This document shows positions 21,555 through 31,544 of a DNA stretch of 64,000 bases, in pieces; position 1 is the first letter of the stretch, and every line of letters begins with the position of its first letter. The position numbers and the translations under genes were made by a program. The notes under the pieces are model-generated. The model worked only from the letters and a program-made list of their open reading frames with translations, did not search any database and had not been told where the DNA came from. This DNA comes from Unio delphinus (lineage: Eukaryota > Mollusca > Bivalvia > Unionida > Unionidae): NCBI GenBank assembly GCA_029339505.1, contig JAQISU010000163.1, forward strand, positions 6,515,001-6,579,000, given 5' to 3'.

Positions 21555-21735
21555 GCTAATGATAGTCTAGTGGTTAGAGCGTTCGCATCAGATTAGGAAG
21601 GTCGTGTGTTCGATTCCCGGCCGAGTCCTGCCAAAGATTAAAAAAATGGTACGTGCAGCTGCCTCGCTTGGCATCACTATACTTATCCACTCTGAAGACA
21701 TCGTGTAGCATATGGCGGAAACATTATTAAAGATT
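21555..21735 (+). repeat. tRNA-derived SINE
   Basis: Box A-like TAGTCTAGTGGTTAGAGCG and box B TGTTCGATTCCCGG at canonical spacing, followed by a body with GCCTCGCTTGGCATCAC. It resembles the copy at 20160 in both head layout and body motif, so both probably belong to one SINE superfamily. Confidence 0.6.
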
Positions 21736-21835
21736 CGTTACAAAACAAATCAATCACACATACGTTCTAAGCTAGCATGACCTGTTCGATGATTATAACG
21801 TGTAAGCAACGTCATATTAATTTTTTTTTATCATC

Positions 21836-21890
21836 AACGTGTACGCTGACGTCATTATTATACATAATGACGTGTAAGCTGACGTCATTA
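21836..21890. promoter_or_regulatory. duplicated CRE-like palindromes
   Basis: TGACGTCA, the full CRE/ATF palindrome, occurs at 21847-21854 and 21880-21887 inside a tandem duplication of about 33 bp (CGTGTAMGCTGACGTCATTAT). No gene start is visible nearby, so a regulatory role is unproven. Confidence 0.3.
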
Positions 21891-22125
21891 TAAAATATTT
21901 TTTATCATGCTAACAATTATATCATCAATGTTCTTACCTATGCACTTTTCTCGACTTCATTAATGTATATTGAAAGACGAATGATGTTTAAGATTCAACT
22001 TCTGGTTCACTAATCTTTTCGGAATAAATTCATAGGAAAGATCTTTGTTTGACTGAACTTTGCAAAACACAGCTTCGCTCTTGGAGTTTTAAAAATACAT
22101 ATATTGACTATTATTTATGTGGTAG

Positions 22126-22218
22126 AAATGTGGAGAAGTACAAACCGTAAAGAAGATATTTTAGGTGAATTAATAAAATGTGCCATTAGTATGCGAATTT
22201 AATATTTTATCAATACCA
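22126..22218 (+). repeat. segment shared with 588-667
   Basis: Same-orientation match to the left flank of element 1 (AAATGTGGAGAAGTAC onwards). It lies about 800 bp left of element 2. The DNA between it and element 2 (22219-23016) holds no recognisable gene. Confidence 0.6.
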
Positions 22219-23016
22219 GACTTGAGTCAACATTCAGCCTATATGTATACCTGTCTCTATGACTGAATATGAGTGTATATTTGTCTCAGTTTCGTCAGCC
22301 ATGCCCTTGGCTACATAATATTCTATTTTGGAAAGGTAATGTTTCTTTCCGTGGCATTTTATCACTTTTAGGTAACCATAAGATTGTGCCAATGACCAAA
22401 CACACTTTCAGAACGTGGGCATTGGTTTTGTTTTCATTTTCAATTAATTGTCCGTGAACCTCTTTCGTACCGCACACACGTGTTGTTTATTGACAAGGAT
22501 GCCTCCGGATGTGGGATTGTCACCTCGTCTATGGTATCTTACAGCATATCCGCCGCTGTTTAAACGTGGATGACGTTGTGAAGAATCTATATGTAGCTTC
22601 AAGTTGATTTGCTACATGTATTATTCCTATTCAGTTTGGTGTCGGCCCCACATGCCTTATCATGCTGTAATTGCACAACCACATCGCATACTTGTTTCAT
22701 TCTATACAGGCCATATTCTACGGCAATTCGACCGAAGTGAAAATTGGGGCCCCGCGTTTATTGCTTGTTGCCTTATGCCCTGTACGTTTCAATGTTGCCC
22801 CGCACATTCTAGGGCAGGACCTGATTCTCTGGGTATAATGATGTGGTTTTAACAATCGCTTTTGCGCACACGGTGACCCGTCAAAAGTGTATTCCAATCT
22901 GACAATAATTATATAATTGGAGCAATCGCATCGATTGATTTTAGTGTCCTTTTAAGTGGTAACCCGTCGACCTTTACTCGCTTACCTGTTACAGGTCTTA
23001 TATCGGGATAACATCT

Positions 23017-23021
23017 GGTAG
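23017..23021. repeat. target-site duplication, left (GGTAG)
   Basis: GGTAG directly precedes the left terminus of element 2 and is repeated directly after its right terminus at 39223-39227. Five identical bases fit a duplication made on integration, although polintons usually give 6 bp. Confidence 0.7.
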
Positions 23022-23240
23022 AGCAGCAGAGAGGGTGAATCAGACAACTTTTTTTTGGGTTATTTTTTATTATACCCTTAAAACGGTACGAATAGACCCT
23101 TCTCGCGAAAGAATAAGTCTCCGACCCTTATGATTGTTCGCGTTTTCGTTGATGAATCATAAATGCCGCAACGTCGTTGTCACTCACCCTCTCTGCTGCT
23201 AAGGTTTACGGTGATTTTAACCGAATATTTGATCAAGTCC
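23022..23240 (+). repeat. left terminal inverted repeat of element 2
   Basis: 219 bp, inverted copy at 39004-39222 with three mismatches. The outer 179 bp (23022-23200) begins AGCAGCAGAGAGGGTGAAT and ends with the near reverse complement of its own start (CACTCACCCTCTCTGCTGCT), so each repeat is itself bounded by inverted ends. Inside are further palindromic arms (TTATGATT...AATCATAA). The inner 24 bp overlap the stop and last codons of the ATPase gene. Confidence 0.95.
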
Positions 23241-23882
23241 GATACGATATCGTGTCCTAGGGTCTGCTAAATTTATTGTCACAAATCCGTGTGGTTTTGA
23301 CTGAGCGTGACTAAAGAAATTTCTAAATTGATTATGATTCATATCACCGCTGCACCAGGTCTGATGAATATTTCGTAGCGTATGGGTATCAACGCTGTTA
23401 AATACACACAACACATTGCAGTTATCTCTGATCACTTTTGGTATTTGTGTGTATCGTTGAGTGACATAGATCACATCAGTGTTTTTATGCCTGCCTCGGG
23501 AAAATATTCTAGCAGGATTTTTTTGATTATCTAACATGATATCATCGTATACCACTAAATTGTTAATACTTCCATCAATAGCATCAATGCTCGGGGCTTC
23601 CTCTATATCAGTAATAAACTCAATAAAATCTTCATCGATTTGAAATTCTTTTGCTTTCTCGTTAAAATCCTTTAGCACTTCATAGCATCGCTGATCGTCT
23701 ACACTCGGGGCTATTAAATACAATTTGTTCCATTTCATCCATCTCGTTATCAAATTAAGTAGCAGTTGTGTCTTTCCGCTTCCAGATGGTCCGATTATAA
23801 TCATTCTAATTGAATTCGGCAACATTTCATGATGTTTAATAGGTTCCCGTCGTCGGGTAGCTGAATAATCAATTATATTCAT
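23217..23882 (-). CDS. FtsK/HerA-type genome packaging ATPase
   Basis: 221 codons. Walker A is GPSGSGKT at about residues 31-38, and Walker B is the hydrophobic NNLVVYDDIML at about 107-117. These are followed by RGRHKNTDVIYVTQRYTQIPK, the Gln/Arg sensor region typical of A32-like packaging ATPases. These enzymes thread viral DNA into preformed capsids. The start at 23882 is an ATG and the stop lies inside the left terminal repeat, so the gene ends at the element's edge. It is divergent from the zinc ribbon-PLA2 gene with only 17 bp between start codons, implying a shared promoter region. Confidence 0.9.
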   Translation of the reverse strand: MNIIDYSATRRREPIKHHEMLPNSIRMIIIGPSGSGKTQLLLNLITRWMKWNKLYLIAPSVDDQRCYEVLKDFNEKAKEFQIDEDFIEFITDIEEAPSIDAIDGSINNLVVYDDIMLDNQKNPARIFSRGRHKNTDVIYVTQRYTQIPKVIRDNCNVLCVFNSVDTHTLRNIHQTWCSGDMNHNQFRNFFSHAQSKPHGFVTINLADPRTRYRIGLDQIFG

Positions 23883-23899
23883 GCCGTTATATATAAATT

Positions 23900-24429
23900 A
23901 TGGATCTATATTGTGTGAAGTGTAAAAAACGTACTGGCACAGATGACTTGACGACGATTACAACTAAAAATAACCGATCAGCGCTTTCTGGTAAATGCGT
24001 ACAATGTAGTACAAAGAAATTTAGATTTGTTTCGAAACCCAAGGAACTCAAGGAACCTTTAAAAAAAAACGAGGAGGTGATATCGCAGCCAAGCTAACTA
24101 AACTCCCTGGAACCCCATGGGCAAAATACCCTGGAGAAAAGCACCTTCCAGGATATAGCTACTGTGGACCGGGAACAAGACTTGATATCAGACTCAATGA
24201 TCAAAATCAGCCCCGACCCGGTGAGGAACCAATAAACGCTATTGATAAGGCCTGTCACCTTCATGATGTATCTTATAAAAGCAGTAATCTGCAGCACAGG
24301 CATCTAGCAGATATGAAATTAATTCATGCGTTAAATGCTATTTCTGATAAATCTTTCAAAGAAAAATTGGCTTCCTTTTTGATAAAATCGGCTATGAAAA
24401 GTAAATTGATGTTAGGTGCTGGTAATTAA
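23900..24429 (+). pseudogene. zinc ribbon-phospholipase A2 fusion, split by a frameshift
   Basis: The first 65 codons (23900-24097) form a zinc ribbon: CVKC near the start and CVQCSTKKFRF about 30 residues later. At a run of nine A (24061-24069) the other frame continues without an ATG as a complete phospholipase A2 domain: YCGPGTRLD is the calcium loop and DKACHLHDVSY carries the catalytic His-Asp pair. It ends at the stop 24427-24429. PLA2 of this type occurs in parvovirus capsids and in several polinton-like elements, where it is thought to help endosomal escape. One base in the A run separates the two halves; whether this is mutation, sequencing error or ribosomal slippage cannot be told here. 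Confidence 0.8.
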
Positions 24430-24436
24430 TAACAAC

Positions 24437-25390
24437 ATGGAATCTATTTATTATTCCCCAAGAGGATACTGGAGGGGTAAATCAGCAATCCATAAACTCG
24501 CTAGCGCTGCAAAAGTGAAAAAGGCCACTGCGGCTCATTGGTTATCCAAACAGGCACTATGGCAAATTTATCTACCACCGCCTAAACAAATCAATTTCTC
24601 GCATTTTGATGTGACCGGACCCAATGAAGTTCATCAGGCTGATCTATTATTTCTGCCACATGATCGTGGCTACAAATACGCATTAACCGTAGTTGATATT
24701 GCAAGTCGATACAAAGAAGCAGAACCGTTAAAAACAAAATCAGCCACTGAAGTGGCTTCTGCATTTGAAAGGATTTATCGAAGGAGTCCTCTGCACTGGC
24801 CAAATCTATTACAAATTGATCCTGGCAAGGAATTTCAGGGTGCAGTGTTATCAATAATGAAAAATCATAAAGTCACTATCAGACGAGGACATACTGCGCT
24901 ACATCGTGATCAGGCAATTGTAGAACGGTTTAATAAAACCCTTGCTGAGCGGTTATTTGGATATCAATACGCAAAAGAATTCATCCAAGAAAAAAGATCC
25001 CGTGAATGGGTTAAAAGGTTACCAGCTGTGATTACTGCACTGAATAACGAGATTACTAGAACCATCAACATGAAACCTATCAATGCGATTAAAAAGAAGT
25101 CAATACCTGAAATGGAAATTCAAAAAGATTTTAGCGTTTCCCAACCAATTCTTGGTAGTAATGTCATTGTGAGGTACTTATACGAACCAGGAGAGCTTGA
25201 GGGTGGCACAAAAAGGGCTACTGATCCTATTTGGAGTGTTACTGCACTCAAGATATCTAGTATAACACGATCTACGGGTAGACCTCCAATCTATAAACTG
25301 GATTCAACTGCCCCTCAACGGGGTTTTACTAGACAACAATTACAAGTGATACCTGAGGATACTCAATTACCACCGCATGGGCTTAACTAG
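24437..25390 (+). CDS. RVE-family integrase
   Basis: 317 codons from the ATG at 24437 (MESIYYSPRG), 7 bp after the PLA2 stop. N-terminal helical part, then the DDE core: VHQADLLF (first Asp), LLQIDPGKEFQG (second Asp) and DQAIVERFNKTLAERL (Glu). The C-terminal region is short, SH3-like at best (IVRYLYEPGEL, then PPIYKLD), and has no chromodomain, unlike the integrase of element 3. It catalyses insertion of the viral genome into host DNA. It converges on the polymerase-helicase gene with an 8-bp overlap of coding ends. Confidence 0.92.
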   Translation: MESIYYSPRGYWRGKSAIHKLASAAKVKKATAAHWLSKQALWQIYLPPPKQINFSHFDVTGPNEVHQADLLFLPHDRGYKYALTVVDIASRYKEAEPLKTKSATEVASAFERIYRRSPLHWPNLLQIDPGKEFQGAVLSIMKNHKVTIRRGHTALHRDQAIVERFNKTLAERLFGYQYAKEFIQEKRSREWVKRLPAVITALNNEITRTINMKPINAIKKKSIPEMEIQKDFSVSQPILGSNVIVRYLYEPGELEGGTKRATDPIWSVTALKISSITRSTGRPPIYKLDSTAPQRGFTRQQLQVIPEDTQLPPHGLN

Positions 25391-28300
25391 CACCCTTGCG
25401 TCTATTGCGCTCAAGACAAGTCAACATCACATTATTTCTGACATGACAGAGATTGTTATTTTTTCTGTCAACGGTGAATTGGCGAGGATCCTTATCCGAA
25501 TACTGCCAACGCATTATACAATTGCAGCTTGCGCAGTGATTATTTTGTTGCTGCTTCAAAGTGATTATTAATTCAGCATCAATATCAAATTCTCGTTGTT
25601 TTTTTTTGTCTTGTTGTTTGTAACCGGAGAGTTTTTTATCAATAATATCATTATCATCGCCAATGATTTCATTATCGCCACCAATGATTTCATCATCGCC
25701 ACTGGCTTCGCCAACGACAATTCTTCGAAGTTGATTTATTTTTCGTACTCTAGACACTGCGAGATAGACTAAATTCGACCATTCTATGCGATTATCTACC
25801 ATCCAAACAATTGTATCCGATATAGTCAATCCCTGTGAAGAGTGTATTGTTGCTGCATAACCTAGCGTCCATGGGGATTTATTAGCACGCAATGCATCTT
25901 CAACGACATTGATATCAACCAGCACAATATCATTTAATACGAGAATCTTCTTTTCACGCCCTGACTCTGTCAGGCCTGGAATATCAACTTCGATGTTCTG
26001 TTTTCGTGTATCCGATGGCCTATAACAGAGGGGCACTGGAAGTGTTGAAAATTTTTGTTTATGCAATTCAAATAACTTCATCTGAAGTGTGTCCCTGACT
26101 ATTTTTCTACTTGCAATGATTAAATCATTTGGTCTCCACGCTTCCCAAAACTCATTCATGGGAGTTTCCGAAATTATTTCACGCGCTATTTCACACTGGA
26201 TTTTATCCGGTTGTAATCTAATTAGTTTCTTAAATTCTTTTAATTCATTATCAAGTGATCTATGATCGGTATCAATTTCTTCATAATAGTCTACAAAACC
26301 CTTTAGCCATTCATGGGGGGATGCATTGACAAATGGTGGTGGTTGGCCGTTATCACCGCACATGACGACTTTTGTATTCTTCAATAACAACCACTCAAGA
26401 AATATTTTTAAGACATCTTCGGACACTGTGTCTATTTCATCCCAAATGATAATTTCAGGAATAAATTTCTCTCCCATGCGCTCAGGAGTCCATTTATTTC
26501 CCTTCCATCTAAAGAAACTATGATAAGTGCAGGCATTTACCCCTCTCTGTATCATTTCTCTTGCAAGTCTGTGAGTCGGTGTTAGTACAATCATGTTTGG
26601 ATTGGAAACACGAAATAACTCAATTGCCCGGGTTGTTTTTCCTGACCCCCCACAGCCGTTTAAATAAACTGTTTTATATCTACAGATTGGATCAGAAATC
26701 GGTAGTGCACTAGAAAATTCTGAACACTGATTGCTTTCTAAGTAATTATTTTCAATGGTAACATCTGCTGATTGAATATAATCATGAAGCATTTCCTTCT
26801 TAATTCTCCATGACCCCCAATTCTCGTTGCCAGTAGCCTTAAAATCAGCCATTTTGCTATTTATGTAAAATGAGTCAGTAGCAACTCTAACTGCGGTGGT
26901 AGGAAATCTATTGATCATTGAAAACAGATTGATAGAAGCATAACCAAGCATAGAAGCTCTCAAATGTGTGTACTGCGGATTGTATCCATCAGTGTAAGTA
27001 ACAATTGTACCCAATTTGGTTCCATCGGACATAAATGCGTCCTTACGATTGACATATAGCCCCCTATTCGTTAAATCCGTGATTACAAAATCGTATTCAG
27101 CATTGTCTATAATCAATCGTGAAGAATATTTCGTATTATCATCTTTGCCACCTTGGGTAAATTTACCGATTATTCTTCGTCCAAGGTCCTTTGCTTCATT
27201 GTTTCTGATTTCAAATAACTGTTGGGACCAATCCATGATTTGTTGTTCACTGAAATTTGGAAACAGTTTTCGCTCTTCGCTAATTATTTTTTCTAGATCA
27301 GGTTGTGGTAACCAGACTGATTTCTGTGCTCGATAGGATATAATTGCTTCACTGACAATTAATGATTTTAACATCTTACAATCAAGCATATACCGTAATA
27401 ACACTATTGGCATCCAGTGTTTTTCAGACATGTGTTTACCAATCCAAAGATAACTACACGGATGAAGTCTTGTAGCCATTTCAAATGATACTACACAAGC
27501 GAATCCGGTTAAATCGAAATGTGGCAGTGGTCCATTAATAGCAACACGGGTCATTTCGTGTGTAGGGTGTCCAAATCGTTTGAAATATTTCTCACACTCT
27601 CCATACCCAAGAAAACTTCCTGGATAACATGCAATCATATCAACTGAAATAACGGTATCAGCGGTGTATTTTGTGTTCCATAATCCTCCATGGCTGTATT
27701 CAAGACAGGACAATTTGACATCTGATAAGAACTCACTTCGGGTTGGTTTCCACGCGTTTTTCTTTCTAGCAAAATGTGCTGCAATGGATGGTACTGTAAA
27801 ACAGTTTGCTAATAATTGATCGTTGTCTTCCTCCAGAGAAAACTCACTAGCTAGTTGTTTCATTTGATTCTGCAGCTCTTCAGTACGGTATAATTCTCCG
27901 TTGGGCCTTACAAACTGATCAAATCTACATTCTTCGTCTGAAGTACTATGAAATAGCCACACTGACACAGGATCGTTTTTACTCAAATGGTAAATAGCAT
28001 CAAATAATTTCTGCTCTGAAAAAAACTCTTCGGTTTGGGATAGATATTTTACGGTTCTATCCCGTGGGAATATTGTTACTGCAGATGACCACGCGTGTGC
28101 GTTATGATCAATAATTTCAATGGGAGCTCCCTGTGATTTATATTTCGATTCATATAATACTTCTCCGGTGATTGTCCTTACCGGTATTGGAAATCTTAAT
28201 GATTTTTCTAATTTAGTTATATCCTGAATTGTTGCCCCATGCTCTTTTACCGTGAACTCCCACTCGGTTATTTTTTTTCGTCTTAGATCAGTTAGTTTAT

Positions 28301-28860
28301 TTCCCCGGGACGCATTTGTGAAGTGTTCTATTATTCGTGTTGCTACACAATTGAGCCCTGTCGAATATTTCATGGGTGCTAGTTTTGCAATATCAGGTTT
28401 GTCATTGAGTGGATATATCCCGTAAACAACTACTGTGACAGGATAAGATTTTTCGTAGTAGGGTTTATCAAGTCCAGTCAAAATTCCTGGTTTTGAATCC
28501 TGAGTCACAGTGACAGTTTTTTTTGTCCTTAAGAATAGGCTCGTATTTGTCCCTAATGATCCATTTTCCATTATCACGGATAAGGAATTTTATTCGAAAA
28601 AAATTTCTTTCTTCCCCAACATTTGAGATTATCACTGCTGCTTTTTCATCATTCATGGTAGCGTCAACAACACCATCAATTCGAAATGTTGACCAACAAT
28701 GAGCTGCCCCATCACGCTTGAATTCATTAAAACAGTCTCTGATTTTACTAATCAAGGTTCTATCAAGAATTTTATTCTTTGGTGTATCAGAAACTCTATC
28801 AAGATTGAATTGAACACTTTTCCAGGGCTTAATTTTCGATAATCTCTCGAACTCCTCCAT
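25383..28860 (-). pseudogene. DNA polymerase-SF1 helicase-HNH fusion, one frameshift
   Basis: The long frame (28577-25383, 1064 codons counted from 28577) holds three parts. Residues 1-600 contain polymerase-like palm motifs: ISVDMIACYPGSF (motif A, D313, Tyr-Pro 318-319), a GRRIIGKFTQGG block near 466-477 where motif B is expected, and VRVATDSFYI (motif C, D568). Residues 640-945 are an SF1 helicase: GCGGSGKTT, IIIWDEID, MCGDNGQPPPF, YAATIHSSQG and LAVSRVR. Residues 1010-1064 have CASC and FTVDRKNNN, an HNH-like tail. No exonuclease motifs were seen. The N-terminus lies in another frame (28860-28468) joined at a T8 run (28517-28524); element 1 shows the two parts are contiguous. Assignment to family B polymerase rests on motifs A and C only. 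Confidence 0.8.
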
Positions 28861-28884
28861 ACTATAATTAAAACAAGCATTTAA

Positions 28885-29226
28885 ATGAAAGATTTAAGTA
28901 TAATGAATCATTGCAAATGGCTTATGATTGGATCAGTGACACCGTGTAACAAATCATGCAAAAATGAATTATGTTGGTATCATATGCAAAGCTTTCGTCT
29001 TGGAAGCCTTGGTCCGTTACCCTGTATTCGATGTGGGGTTGGGGTCAGGGGAAAATCGCAATTATGTCTTAGGTGTGGCGGCAAACGATACAGGGAACTA
29101 AAACGCTATTATGATAAAAGAATAAAAAATACTGTCATTGACCCCAACGATGACAAAATCATAAAGACTCCTCAAGATTATATACAGAGACTTATAATTA
29201 AACCAAACAATGAATTAGAAAAATAG
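28885..29226 (+). CDS. small cysteine-rich zinc-binding protein
   Basis: 113 codons with three Cys pairs: CNKSCKNELCWYH, CIRCGVGVRGKSQ and LCLRCGGKRYREL, followed by a basic stretch. This looks like two zinc-binding modules, the second a treble-clef or ribbon. Similar proteins occur beside HNH and polymerase-helicase genes in related elements, and a broken copy is at 12258-12535. It is divergent from the polymerase-helicase gene with 24 bp between starts. A second in-frame ATG at 28903 could be the true start. Nucleic-acid binding is inferred. Confidence 0.65.
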   Translation: MKDLSIMNHCKWLMIGSVTPCNKSCKNELCWYHMQSFRLGSLGPLPCIRCGVGVRGKSQLCLRCGGKRYRELKRYYDKRIKNTVIDPNDDKIIKTPQDYIQRLIIKPNNELEK

Positions 29227-29239
29227 TGTTATTATACAA

Positions 29240-29606
29240 ATGAACCAAGAATTCAGACCTCACCCCCGTGCTTGTTAATTATGAAGCATCCCGTGATGGT
29301 ATTATCAGAAACCGCAGATTGAAGAATCCAGTTGGATTTGTGACTAATCGAGGGTATTTGATGTTTAGTGCTGGGAAGAAAAAATATCTCTGTCACAGAT
29401 TCGTCTTCGAGGTGTTTAATGGATTGATCAAGGATGGTTATGTTATTGATCATATTGATTCCGATTCTCAGAATAATTCTTTACCAAATCTACAGGCCAT
29501 TTCAAAAGAGACAGGACAAAAATTCGATTTTCGTATGTCTAAACACCAAGGGAGACAACTCTTAAATATAACCAATGGATATAACCAAGGGAGTTATCTC
29601 CCTTAG
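29240..29606 (+). pseudogene. HNH endonuclease, frameshifted near start
   Basis: From the ATG at 29240 the frame reads MNQEFRPHPR and stops. One base off, from a run of five C (29263-29267), it continues as LVNYEASRDGIIRNRR, then HRFVFEVFNG and the HNH core VIDHIDSDSQNNSLPNLQ, ending at 29606. The N-terminal piece plus the continuation matches the usual start of NUMOD/HNH proteins, so one base separates a normal gene. The function may be homing or genome processing. A related remnant lies at 12550-13012 in element 1. Confidence 0.7.
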
Positions 29607-29608
29607 AT

Positions 29609-30003
29609 GTGATTCAGCGGCTGGGTATTGTTTTATAAGAAAAGAAATATTTTCTTTTTTTTTTAGTGTTTAAGTCAAATATTCTGTCTCATTTAAATAC
29701 CGTGAAACACCATTAATAAGTAATTTAAGAAAATAAAATAACACCCTGTGGATTGCTGTATTAAGTTACCTTATATACTTTCTCCCTTAGATTGTGTTAA
29801 CTTGTTTTATGGGTTATTGTGATTCAGCGGCTGGGCATTGTTTTGTAAGAAAAGAAATGTTTTCAAACAATTATATTCTTTGTTTTAGTGTTTAAGTCAA
29901 ATATGCTGTCTCATTTAAATACTGTGAAACACCATTAATAAGTAATTCAAGAAAATAAAATAGCACACCTTGCGGATTGCTGTATTAAGTCATCTTATAT
30001 ACT
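29609..30003. repeat. direct repeat, two copies of about 180 bp
   Basis: Copy 1 (29609-29783) and copy 2 (29818-30003) both start GTGATTCAGCGGCTGGG and share TCAAATAT-CTGTCTCATTTAAATAC and GGATTGCTGTATTAAGT. They differ by scattered substitutions and small indels. They lie right after the HNH gene in the 1.6-kb non-coding centre of element 2. Confidence 0.85.
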
Positions 30004-30205
30004 ATATGAATATTTACAAGATATATATGTTAAAAAACGTTATTCTTTATGGACGTGAACAGTGGTCTAACGGTATCGTGTTTGGCTTGTAAACCCAGAC
30101 AATTATTCTTCACATGTTCGCGCCCCATAGCAGACAAATTGTCTGATGGTGAAACGGTGGATGTTTTTTTTTCTATTTAATTGAGGGGGGGGAGGGCAAC
30201 CCCTC

Positions 30206-30330
30206 TGTGTGCATTCACATAACATGCAAACCCATGCTATCAAATTTACGGTAGCGTGGGTTGTCGGTTTTTGACAACTTACGCAACCATGAATTTGATT
30301 TCATGGGTTGCATGTTGAATGTAAACACAT
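30206..30330. repeat. imperfect palindrome with nested hairpins
   Basis: Outer arms AACATGCAAACCCATG (30221-30236) and CATGGGTTGCATGTT (30302-30316) pair and extend imperfectly outward. Inside, CCCATGCTA pairs with TAGCGTGGG (30231-30260), GTTGTC pairs with GACAAC (30260-30278), and CCATGAA pairs with TTCATGG (30287-30306). Alternative cross-shaped folds are therefore possible. It may be a MITE or a replication or recombination signal. Confidence 0.6.
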
Positions 30331-30379
30331 ACAATGCCCTAAAATAAATAACATCCATGGATGTAATTAGCTCTCCATC

Positions 30380-30490
30380 ACATTTGGGTAGCCCCGTATG
30401 GTGTTCAAAATGAATTACCGGCCAAAAAAAGGTTCGTGGATGCACATTGGGTAACCCCAGAATGAATTATCGGCTAAAAGAAACGGTCAT
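30380..30490. repeat. imperfect tandem pair, about 60 bp units
   Basis: CATTTGGGTAGCCCCG...GAATTACCGGCCAAAA is followed by CATTGGGTAACCCCAGAATGAATTATCGGCTAAAA. The two units share order and most bases. No coding potential was seen. Confidence 0.5.
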
Positions 30491-30700
30491 AGGGTCATAT
30501 CTCAAAGAGCAAAAACAAAAAAAAAACATTCTGATATAAAACAGAAACAGAAAAATGCTCTAACAAAGGAACCCTATGAAAGACACAAAGGCCTAATAAG
30601 GGACCCAATGAATGCAAATAGAACCACAGCGGCCTATATCAAGGGGGTCAAATGACTGATAACCGCTCATCATGGTTGTTATTTATTTTTGTCTGCATTT

Positions 30701-31127
30701 ATATTTATATAAACAGAATTATTTTAAAAAATATATTTATATATACAGAATTATTTTAAAAAATATATTTATATATACAGAATTAATTTTAAAAAAGATA
30801 TTTATATATACAGACTGAATTTTTAAAAAAGATATTTATATATACAGACTGAATTTTAAAAAAGATATTTATATATACAGAATTATTTTAAAAAATATAT
30901 TTATATATACAGAATTAATTTAAAAAATATATTTATATATACAGACTGAATTTTTAAAAAAGATAGTTATATATACAGAATTAAGTTTAAAAAAGATATT
31001 TATATATATACAGAATTATTTTAAAAAATATATTTATATATACAGACTGAATTTTTAAAAAAGATATTTATATATACAGACTGAATTTTAAAAAAGATAT
31101 TTATATATACAGACTGAATTTTGAAAA
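30701..31127. repeat. AT-rich tandem array, about 37-39 bp units
   Basis: Eleven or so units of the type ATTTATATATACAGA followed by CTGAATTTTTAAAAAAG or ATTATTTTAAAAAAT. Two unit variants alternate irregularly. The array ends 55 bp before the next gene. Its place between the early and capsid modules makes an origin or promoter-enhancer role possible but unproven. Confidence 0.9.
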
Positions 31128-31181
31128 TATTGACGGCTCATTTATTTTTGAAAAATGAATTAGAAATATGTATTATCATAT

Positions 31182-31538
31182 ATGAATTCTGAAAATATGA
31201 ATAGCATCATAGTTGAAATTGCAAAATTGAAAAATCAGGATATTAAATTGTCAGATGGGTTAAATCCTGATCAAATCAAGTCGGATTTTCAGGATATAGA
31301 ATACGGAGTTAGCACTAACAAGTATATGTTACCAAAGAAATATGCACTCATCAAAAAAATTCAAAATTCTATTCGAGACTCTCTTGCATTTTCCAGTGAA
31401 GTAGGTGTGTTTGTTCCGTTATATACTATCGTGGAAGGAATACGAAAAGAATTGGGTAACGAATATCAATTGAAAAAGGAAGTTAATTCTAAAATTAGAA
31501 ACTTACGAGCGTTAATTCAAGAAAATGAACTATTTTGA
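31182..31538 (+). CDS. hypothetical protein
   Basis: 118 codons, starting MNSENMNSIIVEIAKLKNQD, predicted mostly helical with charged residues and no cysteines. The C-terminal half (VPLYTIVEGIRKELG, then KKEVNSKIRNLRALIQENE) could be a small helical DNA-binding fold, but no family is recognised. It stands alone between the AT-rich array and a 500-bp hairpin-rich region, so it may be regulated separately. No counterpart was seen in element 1. Confidence 0.6.
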   Translation: MNSENMNSIIVEIAKLKNQDIKLSDGLNPDQIKSDFQDIEYGVSTNKYMLPKKYALIKKIQNSIRDSLAFSSEVGVFVPLYTIVEGIRKELGNEYQLKKEVNSKIRNLRALIQENELF

Positions 31539-31544
31539 TTGACC

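Noticed and set aside
22269..22852. Open frames of 60-80 codons left of element 2
   Set aside because: No conserved motif, no promoter or splice context, composition not protein-like.
27016..27336. 106-codon plus-strand frame
   Set aside because: Antisense shadow of the polymerase-helicase gene.
30049..30135. Possible tRNA gene (A box-like AGTGGTCTAACGG and B box-like TGTTCGCGCCCC)
   Set aside because: Anticodon and T stems do not pair properly, so at most a decayed tRNA-like or SINE fragment.
30701..31127. CRISPR-like array
   Set aside because: Units are contiguous degenerate AT-rich tandem repeats without unique spacers, in a eukaryotic setting.
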